A stretch of 64,000 nt of DNA. Source: Thereva unica (Eukaryota > Arthropoda > Insecta > Diptera > Therevidae). A program made the translations under genes and the position numbers. Shown piece after piece: positions 48,640 to 59,243 of the stretch. Every line of letters starts with the position of its first letter. The first letter of the stretch is position 1. The stretch is from contig OX465284.1 in the NCBI GenBank assembly GCA_949987705.1, forward strand, positions 106,003,163 through 106,067,162, read 5' to 3'. The notes beneath the pieces are model-generated. The model was not told the origin of the DNA and did not search any database. It worked only from the letters and a program-made list of their open reading frames with translations.

Positions 48640-49620
48640 TGTTTAGTTTAAACACTGCTTGGATGCCCAAACGAAATAACCATGAAAAGTTTAATGGACA
48701 AAAATTTTCAAATGTTCGGCGAATCTTGCTTGTCACCAAAAGAAGCCATTTTTTAATGGCTTGGTGACTGGGGATAAAAAGTGAATAGTTTACACAAACC
48801 CAGCAAGGAAAAGCTTTATATTTACAATGGGTAAACTACGCCGATTGTGCCAAATGTGCATACAAAGAAGTTTATGCTGTTTTGTTCGTGAAACTAGCAA
48901 CTGGAGATTAAAAATGAATAGTTTACACAAACACGTGGTAACGAAAAACTTTATGTTTACATTGAGTAAATTACGCCTCACGTCAGAAGCATGTACGCGT
49001 CAGAAAATAGTTATGCTGTTTGTGAAACTAATAGTGACAGCAGATAAAAACTAAACATTTTACAAAAACGACGTAAATACAAACCCTATGTTTACATTGG
49101 GTAAACTATGTTGTCTGCATAAAAGAAAGGCATGCATCCAGAAGAAGATGTTCTGTAATGTTTATGGAATTATTAGTGAAAAGTGAACAGATTACACAAG
49201 CGTGGTAAGGAATATTCTTATGTTTACATTGTGTAAACTACACCGTTTACGTCAAAAGGATGTGTGCATCAGAAGAAGATTACGCTGTATTGTTCTTAGA
49301 ACCGCAAATTATTGGAAAATGAGGCTGATCGTTATTATGCACAACTCAATTTTTGCAGAGAAAAAATTAATGTAAACTTCCACATGACCAAAAGAAAGAG
49401 TGTAGGGTTTCGACATGACAATACTAGACTGAATTTGGTAAAAAAAAATTGCCAAAAAAATTCAATATGCTGCAAGTCTTTCTTAATGGAAATGAGTACG
49501 AAAAAAGGAAAGGTGTCCAAATGGTAAACTATCTCGCCTTCATAATTGAGGACTTCTTCTCCAAGGGATTGGATAAATATCCAGAACATTGGAAACAGTT
49601 TTAACTAACAAAGGAGATTG
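48640..49620 (+). pseudogene. Mariner transposase relic 2 with fourfold internal repeat
   Basis: It reads LACHQKKPFFNGLVTGDKK, a decayed form of the RIVTGDEKW region, then IVYTNPARKALYLQWVNYAD and a MLCVWWD-like end. That segment is repeated four times (see the tandem entry). The C-terminal half follows: ENEADRYYAQLNFCREK, then KRKSVGFRHDNTRLNLVKK (from RKGVVFHHDNARPH, the last catalytic region), then LNGNEYEKRKGVQM, EDFFSKGLDKYPEHWKQF near 49600, close to the usual end. The PPYSPDLAPSDYHLF segment is deleted. It is a separate copy from relic 1. Confidence 0.8.
48770..49316 (+). repeat. Four tandem units of 132-137 bp inside mariner relic 2
   Basis: Unit marks TGAATAGTTTAC and variants lie at 48782, 48915, 49052 and 49184. 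Each unit holds GGATAAAAAGTGAATAGTTT- type sequence, TTTACATTGGGTAAACTA and an AGAAGAAGAT..GCTGT stretch. Each also translates as a decayed (V)TGDEKW..IVYTN copy, so the unit is the transposase segment carrying the second catalytic Asp. Confidence 0.85.
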
Positions 49621-51380
49621 TGTTGTATTAAATTGTGAATAAAAAGTGTAAAAAAAGTAATTTTGTATTTAAAAAAAGAACGACAGACCTTTCCCTTACT
49701 CCCAAATACCTTATCATACGTGCGTGCCTACACTAGGCCGTTATTCAGCATGCAACAAAAGTCATTTAAAAGCAACATACCACTGTTCCCTCTATTTATA
49801 TATATTATGTGGAAAATTGCTTCCAATTTTAGGTATTTCCACAGTAAGTCCTATCTATTTTTGGGGACTTGGGGACATAGTCAAGGTTGAAGATTTTGAT
49901 TAAGAAATTCAATTTAGTAGACAACCACTTCGCTAGCAACAAACAACCCTATATAGGAGCTTTTGCCTAGTTGAAGTCGCAAGAAATTAGTTTTCCCCAC
50001 TAATAGCAGAAACGTGACAAGAATTGCCATCGTCGAAACTGTCTCTCTCTCCGAAAAACCTTCCTTTCTCCTTCCATAAATGTATTTCATCGTGTTTACC
50101 CCCCTCTACCTTTTAGAAAGCATTAACGGATATACTTGTTTATATGTATATAAATATAGTATGTTTGTATGTATATAAATATTCCCCAAGAAAACAATTC
50201 CTTATAGCATAAAGTCAAAGGGATTTTACCTGTTTAATATTCCAGGTGCCGAAGGGCACAACACAGCGCGGAAGGCGAAGGACCAAGGACCTGGCAGGAG
50301 TAAATTTTTGAGCAAAAGGATCGTTGTTTTTTTTTCTTGTCTTGTTTTTGTTTTTTTTTTTTTTTTTTAAATTAGCCAATAGGAAAATTGACTAACCATA
50401 AAAAACGCGTTAAACGCTAATGACCGACCACTACCACAGAAAAAAAAATGCCAGTCATACCCGAGACCATTATTTATCCTACCCAAAAATCCGCAGAATG
50501 TTTTATGGGGCGCACAGAAGCAGATTTTGCCCAAAGGATCAGCGCGAAAGATGAATCTTCTCGCAAGGAGCGAAATCATAAATCATCCTTGTTCAAGATA
50601 ATCGCCAATAAGGGAAACTGATTGAATTCATATTTATGTATATCCGGGTCGTCCTTAAATGGTTGTAATTCGTCTCCTTGCAAGATATTCGTAAACAAAA
50701 GTCGTAAAGGATAATATGCTTTGTCTTTCTCGTACCGCACCAGGAAGAACACGAAGATAGGACAAAAAAAAAATATAGGTATGTATATAAGACGAAAAAA
50801 ATACAACAAAAGGAGATCGATTTCGTCCCTTAATTCAATGTGGCACACGTGTCATAAATCACTATTCTACTTGAAGTGAAAACATAAGAGTCCTGTGTGA
50901 TTTTCTTTATGGGAACCGCAAAACCAAAATATGCTTCATATTTTTTGTTATAATTTGTTATGTTGTATGTACTATGAGTGGGTGACAGGAAATGTTCTCC
51001 TTCGGTATCGTTTTGGTTTAAGTTTTGTGCATAAGGATAATAACTTACAAGGATAATTTCTCAGAGTCCTTTTTTTCTGTGTTCAATGAAAATTTCCATT
51101 TACGTAACTTAAACTTAACACCGTCACGCGATTTCATGTTGAACCAAAAAAAAAAAAATATGTTCGTCCTTTGAGAAATCAAAATAAAGGAAGACCTCAT
51201 GGCATGAAATCGCCAACATCATCCCCAAGCACCCCTTGTTTAACATATACAGAAGGTCTTGTGTGTGTGCTTGTTTTTTTGTTATCCTGATTTTATTTAT
51301 ATTTATATTATTATATTTATTTTTATATATATATGTGTGTGTGTATACAATATGTGTTTAGCTTAAATTAACTTAATCAC
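49621..51380. other. Intron 1, 5' part: nothing recognised
   Basis: AT-rich sequence with a poly-T run near 50347-50370, A-runs and a (TG)n/TATA stretch near 51270-51350. The splice donor of exon 1 lies at its right edge. Confidence 0.5.
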
Positions 51381-51386
51381 ACTCAC

Positions 51387-51464
51387 CGCTCGACTCTCGC
51401 ATCGATTCGATGTTAAAAATAATCCTAGAAGCAGAATGAACCACACTTCACGAAACTTCCACAT
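51387..51464 (-). CDS. Secreted C-type lectin-like gene, coding exon 1 (signal peptide)
   Basis: Reading the minus strand from the ATG at 51464 gives 26 codons, beginning MWKF and containing the hydrophobic core WFILLLGLFLT, a typical signal peptide. The exon stops at a consensus donor (GTGAGT, complement of 51381-51386) in phase 0. The next recognised exon, 8893-9022, starts in phase 0 right after a CAG acceptor, so the two join in frame as ...ESRA then VNIS. The protein would enter the secretory pathway. The exon is separated from the rest of the gene by 42.4 kb filled with transposon debris, and an intervening unrecognised exon cannot be excluded. The link to the lectin exons is inference from phase, orientation and domain logic; the signal peptide and donor are seen directly. 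Confidence 0.75.
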
Positions 51465-51990
51465 GTTTCACACTCTAAATCAAAATCACTTTTTTTTTTT
51501 TAAAAAATAATAAAACACCTTTTTTTAATATTTTTTATTTTAAGTAGGGGCGAATCCTTGAAAAATTTAATAATAGTCAAAAAAACGTGTTTGTGTGTAT
51601 TTTAATTTAATTTTTTTTAATAACTTTGTTTTGCTGGCAAATATATATTCAGTATTACGAACCAGGTGTAAACACTAAGCCCAAGGACTAATAACCTTGT
51701 ACGACCGTTCACAACTGAAGCTTAAGTAGTTCTGGCGTGAATTGGAAAAGCTTCAAAGGATATTTCCTTGAGTGAAGATTTTTTTTGATGGGGGGCAGTG
51801 TTGCCAGTTTGTGTTGGGGTATGCTTTTTTGTTGGGTTTAGAACTTTTGGTACTTTTATAATTCAGGGTTTTTTTTTTTGGTTCAAGGCAGGATTGTTAT
51901 AGTTCTGGGGCAATTGTGGGCTGATTTTATTTTCACTCTTGGATCATTTATAGTCGGATGACGTTTCAGAAATACTTACAAAAATCGGTT
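51465..51990. other. Presumed 5' leader and promoter region
   Basis: The 50 bp next to the start codon are followed by long A/T runs at 51491-51540 and 51600-51625. Apart from the candidate Inr at 51713-51718 no core-promoter motif stands out. Confidence 0.4.
51713..51718 (-). promoter_or_regulatory. Candidate initiator (Inr) upstream of exon 1
   Basis: On the minus strand the sequence CTTCAGTTGTGAACGG contains TCAGTT, matching the arthropod Inr consensus TCAKTY. It lies 249-254 bases upstream of the ATG. No TATA box stands at the right distance. If used, the 5' leader would be about 250 nt, T/A-rich on this strand. The match is short, so this is a weak call. Confidence 0.25.
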
Positions 51991-52305
51991 AATAAGGACG
52001 TAGACAGGAGGATGGGTTGGCCCTAATGCTTTTCAACCTCATCCTAAAATTGTGGGAAAGTCCATTTTGACAACAAAAGAAGATTATATCGAATTGAAAG
52101 AGGCGCAAAGGACATAGGCCTGAAGATAAACGAAGGTGATGCAACTATTCAGACCAGGAAGATTTAGAGTGGAAAGAATTATAACTATCGACGAACCTAA
52201 ACCCCATAGCATCTGCCAACAAGAACAGTTGCAGTGAGGCTGATTAAATCGTGAGAGAATATATATGACCAGGTGATTTGGTCTTTTAAACGAACGGAGG
52301 GACAT
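51990..52305 (+). pseudogene. LINE reverse transcriptase relic
   Basis: The plus frames read ALMLFNLILKLWESPF (from the GLRQGDALSCLLFNLALE region), then YRIERGAKDIGLKINEGDAT (from E-x-x-A-x-x-I-G-L-K-I-N-E-x-K-T). The YADD catalytic motif that should lie between them is deleted. Confidence 0.7.
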
Positions 52306-52337
52306 TACGCACTTTTCTTTTCGAATCTACTTTCGTA

Positions 52338-52440
52338 TTGGGGATTTGAGACTCTGGCTGCGCCACTAGAGACTCTCACTGCGCATGGAAAAGGCGATTT
52401 GGAGTTTCCCAATTGTTTTGGCGCACGCCATAAATGAAAA
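52338..52440 (-). mobile_element. TA-flanked MITE family, inverted partial copy
   Basis: TTGAGACTCT, CTGCGCATGGAAAAGGCGAT and GGAGTTTCCC match the complement of the left half of 59054-59241. The end at GCGCACGCCATAAATG is rearranged. Confidence 0.6.
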
Positions 52441-53110
52441 AAGGTCAATACTAACTAGGGATATGCAATTGCATATAAGAAAAAAAATTCAAAGTCAACG
52501 ATGATTCTATTGCTGCTCCACTGGTTCAGACAAAAATTAGCCTTTTACCTTTAAGTTCTAGCCCTACCTAATCATAAAAAGACAGCTTTGATGCCGGTCA
52601 GTTAACAATCCTCGAGAAATAGTCAAGACGATTGTAGCTAGTCGTCTTATCATTTGTGCCAAATATATTGAAAAAGTCTGAAGGATGCGTACTTTTCAAA
52701 AAACTGGAACTACTCTTTAACGAAATTGCTCGAATTTTTCTATAGAAGGTTATGTAGAATTCAAAAAGACAAACGGTGAAAACCATACTGCATTTGAAAA
52801 AGTAAATTTTTATTCAGGCGTACATTCCCTTTTGGGTGCCATGTAGGTGTTTTAACATTGTGCGTGCTTGTTACAGGCTAAGAAAGGGCAAGACCTATAT
52901 TTACACACTCGCAGGGCGCCATCTGCGTCACACGGTTTTCAACTCCTCTTTAACATACTCTTGTAGAAGTATATGCGTCCTCTTTCCATTATATCTATGG
53001 GGACGATATCCGCGTGGCCCTGTATGGGTAGCACCCAGCGCTTAACCTGCATTGGTTTCTTCTGCGCTGCATATTGTAGAACTGAGCTAAGCCCCTCGCC
53101 ATCAGGAGGT
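52441..53110. other. Upstream flank: nothing recognised
   Basis: No supported gene or TE. Open frames at 52836-53245 carry no known motif. Confidence 0.4.
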
Positions 53111-54239
53111 GACATATCGGTCTATGGCCTCACGTTTTTTATAGGTTATCCGGAAGAAAGCCACCACAGTCCCAAAGTCGCTGTCCCAAAAATAATTTTG
53201 ATTCATATAAAAAAAAGTTTATCTGTTCCAAAACAAAGTTATTAGTCGGCCATACATTACTTACAATCTCTTATAAGTGCAATCGTATTCCACAGTCTTT
53301 GTCCTAAACTCGTTTGAAGGCTAAACTTTCCCATACACTATACGGTTTTAATTTAAGTAAGTGTAAGTGGTTACTTACTAGATTAAGATTTCAAATCGAA
53401 ATGAATTTTTTAATAATAGACATGCAGAAACCAACACCAGAGGGCAAGACTTTTTAGTTTATGCATATTATTGTCAGATAAACTTGGGACAAACTTATGA
53501 CAATCATAATTCCCAAAACCAATGTTTGTTTGAATTTGTAAAACCCTGTAATGTTTGCCTTGCCATATATATTTAAAAAAAAGTATTAGAAGTCTCAAAG
53601 CAAATTTAATAATTTGTCCTAAAAGAAAATGTGGCTGTCCCAAAAAAGCAAAATGTATTTCCTAAAATGTATATGTCCTTGTTTACTGCTAATAAATTAA
53701 AAGCCTAAAAAAACAAAATAAACTTAGCTATCCCCAACAGTATTCTGCTGTCCTAAAAAAATCAAACAAAAGATTGGCTTAATTTCTTATCGTAGAATCT
53801 GTTACAAAGTTTGGAATTATGTGTCCTTTAAGACAGCAAAAGAGTTTGTTTTTAAATAAAATTTGGCCATGAATTGTTTTTGTTTTACATTTCCCATGGA
53901 TTGTCACTCATACCATCGTTTTGGGACAGCTCAATTTGGTTTGGGGCAGCTAAGCTTGCTACTTTACCCTACTAGACTTAACTGTCCGAAAAAAATGCCA
54001 GCTTTTTATCAGAGGTTGGTTGTCCCAAAAAATTTAAGTTTTTTTTTGTAAACAAATTTAGCTTATCTACAAAAAATGTTATGTCCCAAAATAAATATTA
54101 TTTCGAAATAAAAGTAAACAACCAAAAAAAATTTATTTATCCTAAAATACTAAACCAAATTTACCTATTCTCAGCAAATGTACTGTCCCAAAACAGGCAT
54201 TATTGTTATGTATAATGACAATTGACGTGCTCTATCTTA

Positions 54240-56275
54240 ATCAGCTTCATTTGCTTGATGTGCATTGCATTGATGTATAACACACCTATATGAAACTATA
54301 AAACCATTTAATCCTTACAACCCGAAATATTTTCAGTACTTTTCTACTACTAAAAAAAGGTACGAGAAAAACAACACCAAATTGGAGGAGAACTTCAGCT
54401 CAAACAATTCTCTTCTCTCAAAATCTATTAACTGAGCTTTTACAGGGCATGCGCACTCTAAAATCCTTATTAACCCTTTGATCCTTTTCTACTGTACCAG
54501 AACCAACTTACTTCGGCAGTCCTAACCAGCCCAATAACTGCTGTGTTTGTCTGTAGGTGCTTTCAAAATTCTAAAAGGAAACGCTCAACTTACGCGAATA
54601 TTGAATTTCTTTTAAGCACAGTGCGAAAGTTGACCTCGAAACTCTTCGATAGGATTTTCCCTTTGAGAACAAGACGCCGCCTTCAGTCCCCGGCCTCTGC
54701 ATCCCGCGACCGCCTAGATAGGCTAAACCGCAGAAAATTTCTGGTTGAACAAGCATACGGAATTTGATGGAACTATGCCGTGGCGCATACAAAATTTATT
54801 TCTTCATAAACGAAAGGAGAAATTCCTCGTTTTCTGCGTTTTCCGTAGAGGCGAAACGTAAAAATAGATGTAAACAAAAATCGTTTCCGAGGGCAGCTCT
54901 CAGGCAATAGACCGGCAGAGAGAGTGAGTTTTACGATGAGGTGTATTCCTCGGTACTAAATGGGAAACGTCGACACATAACGAGTCTGTTTTACTACTAG
55001 TTACATACAAATAGCCTCGGAAAAAATCCTTCTTAAGGACTATTACACGGCCGCGTGTGCTATTAGTACTATTTTTTATGTGTCAGTCAACATGGGGTTT
55101 TATTATTACAGAAGGTCTGGAGCCACTTCATATCTTCTTCAAGTAAACGAAATGACCTTGAAAGGATATCATCCAGCAAGATGATGTCGTCCTGGAGAGG
55201 GCACACAGATGGTGGGGGTAATAATGATGTAGTAGAGGTTGGGAAACCCGACGACGGCAATCGTTGCGATGGTAAAATGGTGATGGTGGTGGCAGCGCCA
55301 GCAATGGTGGTAATGGTGCCCCGTTCGTGGCGGGGGTGGGTGGGGGTTTTAGGGGGGGCAACAACGAAAATTCTTCAAATATATAAAGTCATTAAAGCCA
55401 TTATGTGCGAGCTTTCACACAATTTTATGGAATTAACTTGGAGTAGAGAGAGAGATAGAGAGGAGGAAAATGTTAGCATCGAAGATGCCATACACTTTTC
55501 TTTTAAGCACAAGCTACTCCACTTTGACGATAATTCCATTTTAGTAGAATTGTGGGGAACTTGCTTCCTTTAAGTGCTAATGATAAGCCTTCATCGTGCG
55601 TGCGGAAAATTGTATTAATCCCATTCGAAACCAGATTTTAATTAACTTTTGATGAGATTAATCCGCAAACATGTTGCCTTTTATCATTTTATAGCCATTA
55701 CGATAAGTTTGAAGAGGCATTCTATGTGAACATATAAAATACTAAGGATAATGAGAGTCGAAAGATGAGTGAGAGAGAGAGGGTGAGAGAAAGAGAGAGG
55801 GTGAGGTACTTTATTAAGTTATCTTTATTAGATGGTTTTCTTTTTGATGTCATTTGTAGAGGACTAGATAAAGCTAATAAACATCTATACACGAGAATAC
55901 TGGCACCCTACGATATTTTATGCAAGGATATCTTAAAGGAATTGGTTACGTGCAATCTTAATAACAAATTCCAAGAGTACCATTTTAATGTATTCAAGTT
56001 TGCTAAGAAGTTCAATTAAGAACTCCAAGAGCTTCATTTTTGCATAAATCTATTATCGAACTCCTATAAAAGTCTCAGTTTAATACCTCATAATTTAATA
56101 AAGGCTGGTATAATGAATCGCTGGAAACGATTCCGAGAAATTAACTGATGTAAGGCAAGATCACGCCGGCAAAAAGAGTATATAATCTAAATTTCTAAAA
56201 GAAAAAACTTCGTTCGGAAAATTAAAAAAAAAAAAAACTGGAAAATTTGGTAAAAGTTATTCTAGAAAAATGATA
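54240..56275. other. Non-repeat block inside the minisatellite: nothing recognised
   Basis: It contains a GGTGG-rich stretch near 55200-55345 and a (GA)n run at 55765-55805. The open frames here are low-complexity. Confidence 0.45.
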
Positions 56276-56392
56276 CAGATGTCCCAAAGTGCCTGTCCCA
56301 AATTATATTAAGACACCATAAAAAGTTTTATCTTTCTCAAAACAAAATTACTTATCCAAAAATAAACGCTTGGGAAAACAATTCCACTGTTG

Positions 56393-56758
56393 GGGGCCTC
56401 GGTAAGGTGCCTGACTGCTATCCCAGAGGTCCCGGGTTCGAATCCCGGCCAGCCCCGTGGTCCTTCGCCTTTTCCACTTTCCCATCTACATAACTTTCCT
56501 TCTTTCGGCTTCCCTCTTTACATTCCTGATTCCACGGGTCATAGCCTTCCTTAGCCCTTCCCCGCTCCACCAAAGCGCATGTCATCGGTTGGTTGATGAG
56601 ACTTAACTCGTTTCAGGAGGCATAACACTCCAGCGAGTTGTTTCTCGATGCCCCGATGTCAGAGTCGCGATAGTTATGGTTGGGAGTAGGCGGACTGAAA
56701 ATAACGCGGGAAGGTTGTGGCGCTTCCTTCCTCCCCGACTAGGGCACATAAAAAAAAA
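56393..56758 (+). mobile_element. tRNA-derived SINE
   Basis: The head GGGGCCTCGGTAAGGTGCCT has box A-like spacing. Box B GGTTCGAATCC is at 56435-56445, inside a CCGGG..CCCGG T-arm stem, and CCAGCCCC pairs with the 5' GGGG. A body of about 300 bp follows, ending ACTAGGGCACATAAAAAAAA. A real tRNA gene is unlikely because the D and anticodon arms do not fold well and an A-tailed body follows. No clear TSD was found in the repeat-rich surroundings. Confidence 0.8.
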
Positions 56759-57839
56759 TTAGTTGTCCCAAAAATTTTAAGTTTCTCTTAGAACAAAATT
56801 AGCTTACCTAAAAAATATTGGTTGTGTCACAAAGAAAAATCTACCTTATACTAATAAAACAAATGATATCTACTACTTTCACAACAAAATTATACAGCCT
56901 AAAAAATAGCCTCTTCATTAACTAAATTTACTATTCCCAAAAATGTCTCAAAATATTTGTTAGTATTTCCAAAAATGTGTAAAAGTCTAAAACTACCAAA
57001 AACTGACCTATAACATGTCTACTTTTATCTAACAAACTTCAAAAACTAAATAATTAATCGGTCCTAAAAGAATATGTGGCTGTCCCAAAATAAGTGTTAC
57101 TATGTATTTCCAAAAAAGAGTTAGTAGCCAAAAAATACCAAGCTGAACCAAAACAAGTCAAAACTATAACAAAACGGCCTCAAAAACTAAATATTTAATC
57201 TGTCCTACAAGACTGTGGCTGTCCCAAAAACAAATATCTTCGAAAAAATTAGCAGTGGAAGAAATGTAGTTTTCTATTCAAAATAAAAAAGGTTTATTTT
57301 CTAAAATGTATTTGTCCTACTGTTTGAAAATTAATAGCCCAAAAAAAACGAGCTGTCCCAAAATAAGCTTGGATGCTCCAATAAAAATTAAGTTGCCCCA
57401 AAAAATGTACATAATCATAAAAACTTTAAAAATTTAGTAAATTTCAAACACAAGTCTAGCTATGCCCAAATAAAATTTTACAATCCACGAAAATATCATT
57501 TAGCTGTCCTAAAAGAGACCCTATTCACAATTCTGTGACAGATTTAAAAAAAAGTAATTTAGTCAATCAATCAAAAGGTTTTTATGGATAGCTACATTCG
57601 TTTTGCACCTTAATTTTGTTTGGCACACCTAAGTTTGTTTTGGGATGCTAAATTTGTTTGGAGACAACTAAGCTTGTTTTGGGACACTTAAGTTTGTTTT
57701 GGGAAGCCAAAATTTGTTTTGAGACAACTAAGCTTGTTTTGGGACACTAAGTTTGTTTTGGGACACTAAGTTTGTTTTGTTTTGGGACACTAAGTTTGTT
57801 TTGGGACACTAATTTTGACAGCTAAGCTTCTTAGGGAAC

Positions 57840-58560
57840 AGGTTTGATTAAGTTGAAATGGCTGCTCCCCCACTAGGTCGCCCACTTAGGCACACCATAG
57901 AAGTTAACCCACAACAGATAGAGAGTGGATATGTCTTAAGGAAAGCATACCACTAAGGCGCAATTGGATCAGTTTCTCGAGACTCAAACAAAAATCGACG
58001 GAGGAGTGGGCGTTACATTGAAAAACATACAGAAGCTGGCTCTCATCCTTCTCGCCATCCTTCCTTCTCCGCCTCACCAGTTTTCTGGTCGCACAACTAT
58101 ATGATAGTAGACGCTGCTTGGAATTGACTTAGCCAGACGTAGACCGTATATTTCAAGTGTTCTTTAAATTTCAATAGAGTCCAAACCTTTAGGTCCTTCT
58201 TATCCAGGGCATCTGCCCGGTCTTTTATTACCTTCTCGAGATGATCTGAAAGCCAAACAATGGTGACCTGGTTGAGAAGAATCAGCTCATCAAGAAGGCG
58301 TTGGCGATCCCGAAATAATTCGGACGGACTCCTATGAGACTTAACTGTCGAAAAGCTTGTAATCGTAGGCTCATCTTGGTTTCAGTTCACAACTTCAGCT
58401 TGAAACACAGTAGCCAGAATGCCCAAGCTAAACACTATGCTAAACGAGCAGCGTTCGCTTTCACATCTGTCGACAAATGTCCCCTGCAAGAAGACTTACT
58501 AATCTTACTTACTTACCAATCTAAAATAATAACTCCTTTATGCGGAAATTACCTTTGGAC
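57840..58560. other. Upstream flank: possible old coding relic
   Basis: The minus strand at about 58090-58320 is open for over 70 codons (RDRQRLLDELILLNQVTIV, then SDHLEKVIKDRADALDKKDL) with a protein-like composition. I do not recognise the family; a retroelement origin is likely. Confidence 0.35.
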
Positions 58561-58564
58561 TGGC

Positions 58565-58785
58565 AACTAAAGCAAGCAAGTAAAGCAGCTAAAGCAACTG
58601 AAGCAAGCAACTAAAGCAACTAAAGCAAGCAAGTGAAGCAACTAAAGCAACTGAAACAAAAAACTAAAGCAAGAAACTAAAGCAACTAAAGCAAGCAACT
58701 AAAGCAACTAAAGCAAACAACTAAAGCAAGCAAGTGAAGCAACTAAAGCAACTAAAGCAAGCAAGTAAAGCAACTAAAGCAAGCC
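58565..58785 (+). repeat. (AACTAAAGCAAGC)n minisatellite
   Basis: Tandem CTAAAGCAA and GCAAGCAA words in 6- to 13-bp combinations across about 220 bp. Confidence 0.9.
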
Positions 58786-59051
58786 ACGCAGCATCGATTC
58801 AAATCCTACCAGAAACTTTTGGCATGTATCTGGCTAAGTTGAAGAAGAGGCCTTCAGCATCACATTGTAACGTGCGATGACATGGGTCAACCTTCAAAGT
58901 TCGGATTGAAAGAAAGCGAGCATATACTGGAAACAGAAAAGGAAACGTGCACCCATCAAGGCCTAACTCCATATTTCAGCAGGTAAGGTTCAACAAATAA
59001 CTGCAACGGTTTTATGCACATAAACTTATTTCAACCCTATCACCCTGTGCT
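58786..59051. other. Nothing firmly recognised
   Basis: The plus frame near 58850 reads HCNVR..HGSTFKVRI and could be a decayed mariner segment, but no motif is secure. Confidence 0.3.
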
Positions 59052-59053
59052 TA

Positions 59054-59241
59054 GAGCCCGCGCCATAAAAGAAGGGAATATCAAAATCCCCTTCTCCATG
59101 CGCAAGAAGAGTCTCAAGCCCCACAAGTGAGCAATATCACTCTGTTTATTTAAAAACGTAAATAACCGAATCATTATTTATATTCTCTCAATCACAATTC
59201 CTCATACGGCGCTCATTTTCCTACGTTTATGGCACGGGCTC
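59054..59241. mobile_element. 188-bp MITE with TA target site
   Basis: The ends GAGCCCGCGCCATAAA and the complement of TTTATGGCACGGGCTC match at 15 of 16 positions. TA flanks both sides (59052-59053, 59242-59243). The TA site fits a Tc1/mariner-type element. Relatives lie at 52338-52440 and 61200-61232. Confidence 0.8.
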
Positions 59242-59243
59242 TA

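Larger units (their letters stand above)
9023..51386 (-). other. Giant first intron (42,364 bp)
   Basis: The interval between the signal-peptide exon and the first lectin exon contains no recognisable host exon. It holds most of the transposon relics, satellites and foldbacks described separately. The boundaries are GTGAGT (donor) and TTTCATTTCAG (acceptor) on the minus strand. Confidence 0.7.
53150..57835. repeat. Degenerate TGTCCCAAAA minisatellite region
   Basis: About a dozen exact GTCCCAAA words plus many variants (TGTCCTAAAA, GCCCCAAA), separated by AT-rich 20-60 bp spacers with AAATTTAGC-type words, run from 53170 to 54190 and from 56280 to 57520 on the plus strand. At 57595-57830 the array is inverted and purer, with 20-bp units (TTTTGGGACACTAAGTTTG). 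A SINE (56393-56758) and a 2-kb non-repeat block (54240-56270) interrupt it. Confidence 0.8.

Noticed and set aside
55181..55573. 130-codon ORF starting MMSSWRGHTDGG
   Set aside because: It arises from GGTGG- and GAGA-rich low-complexity DNA; no recognisable motif.
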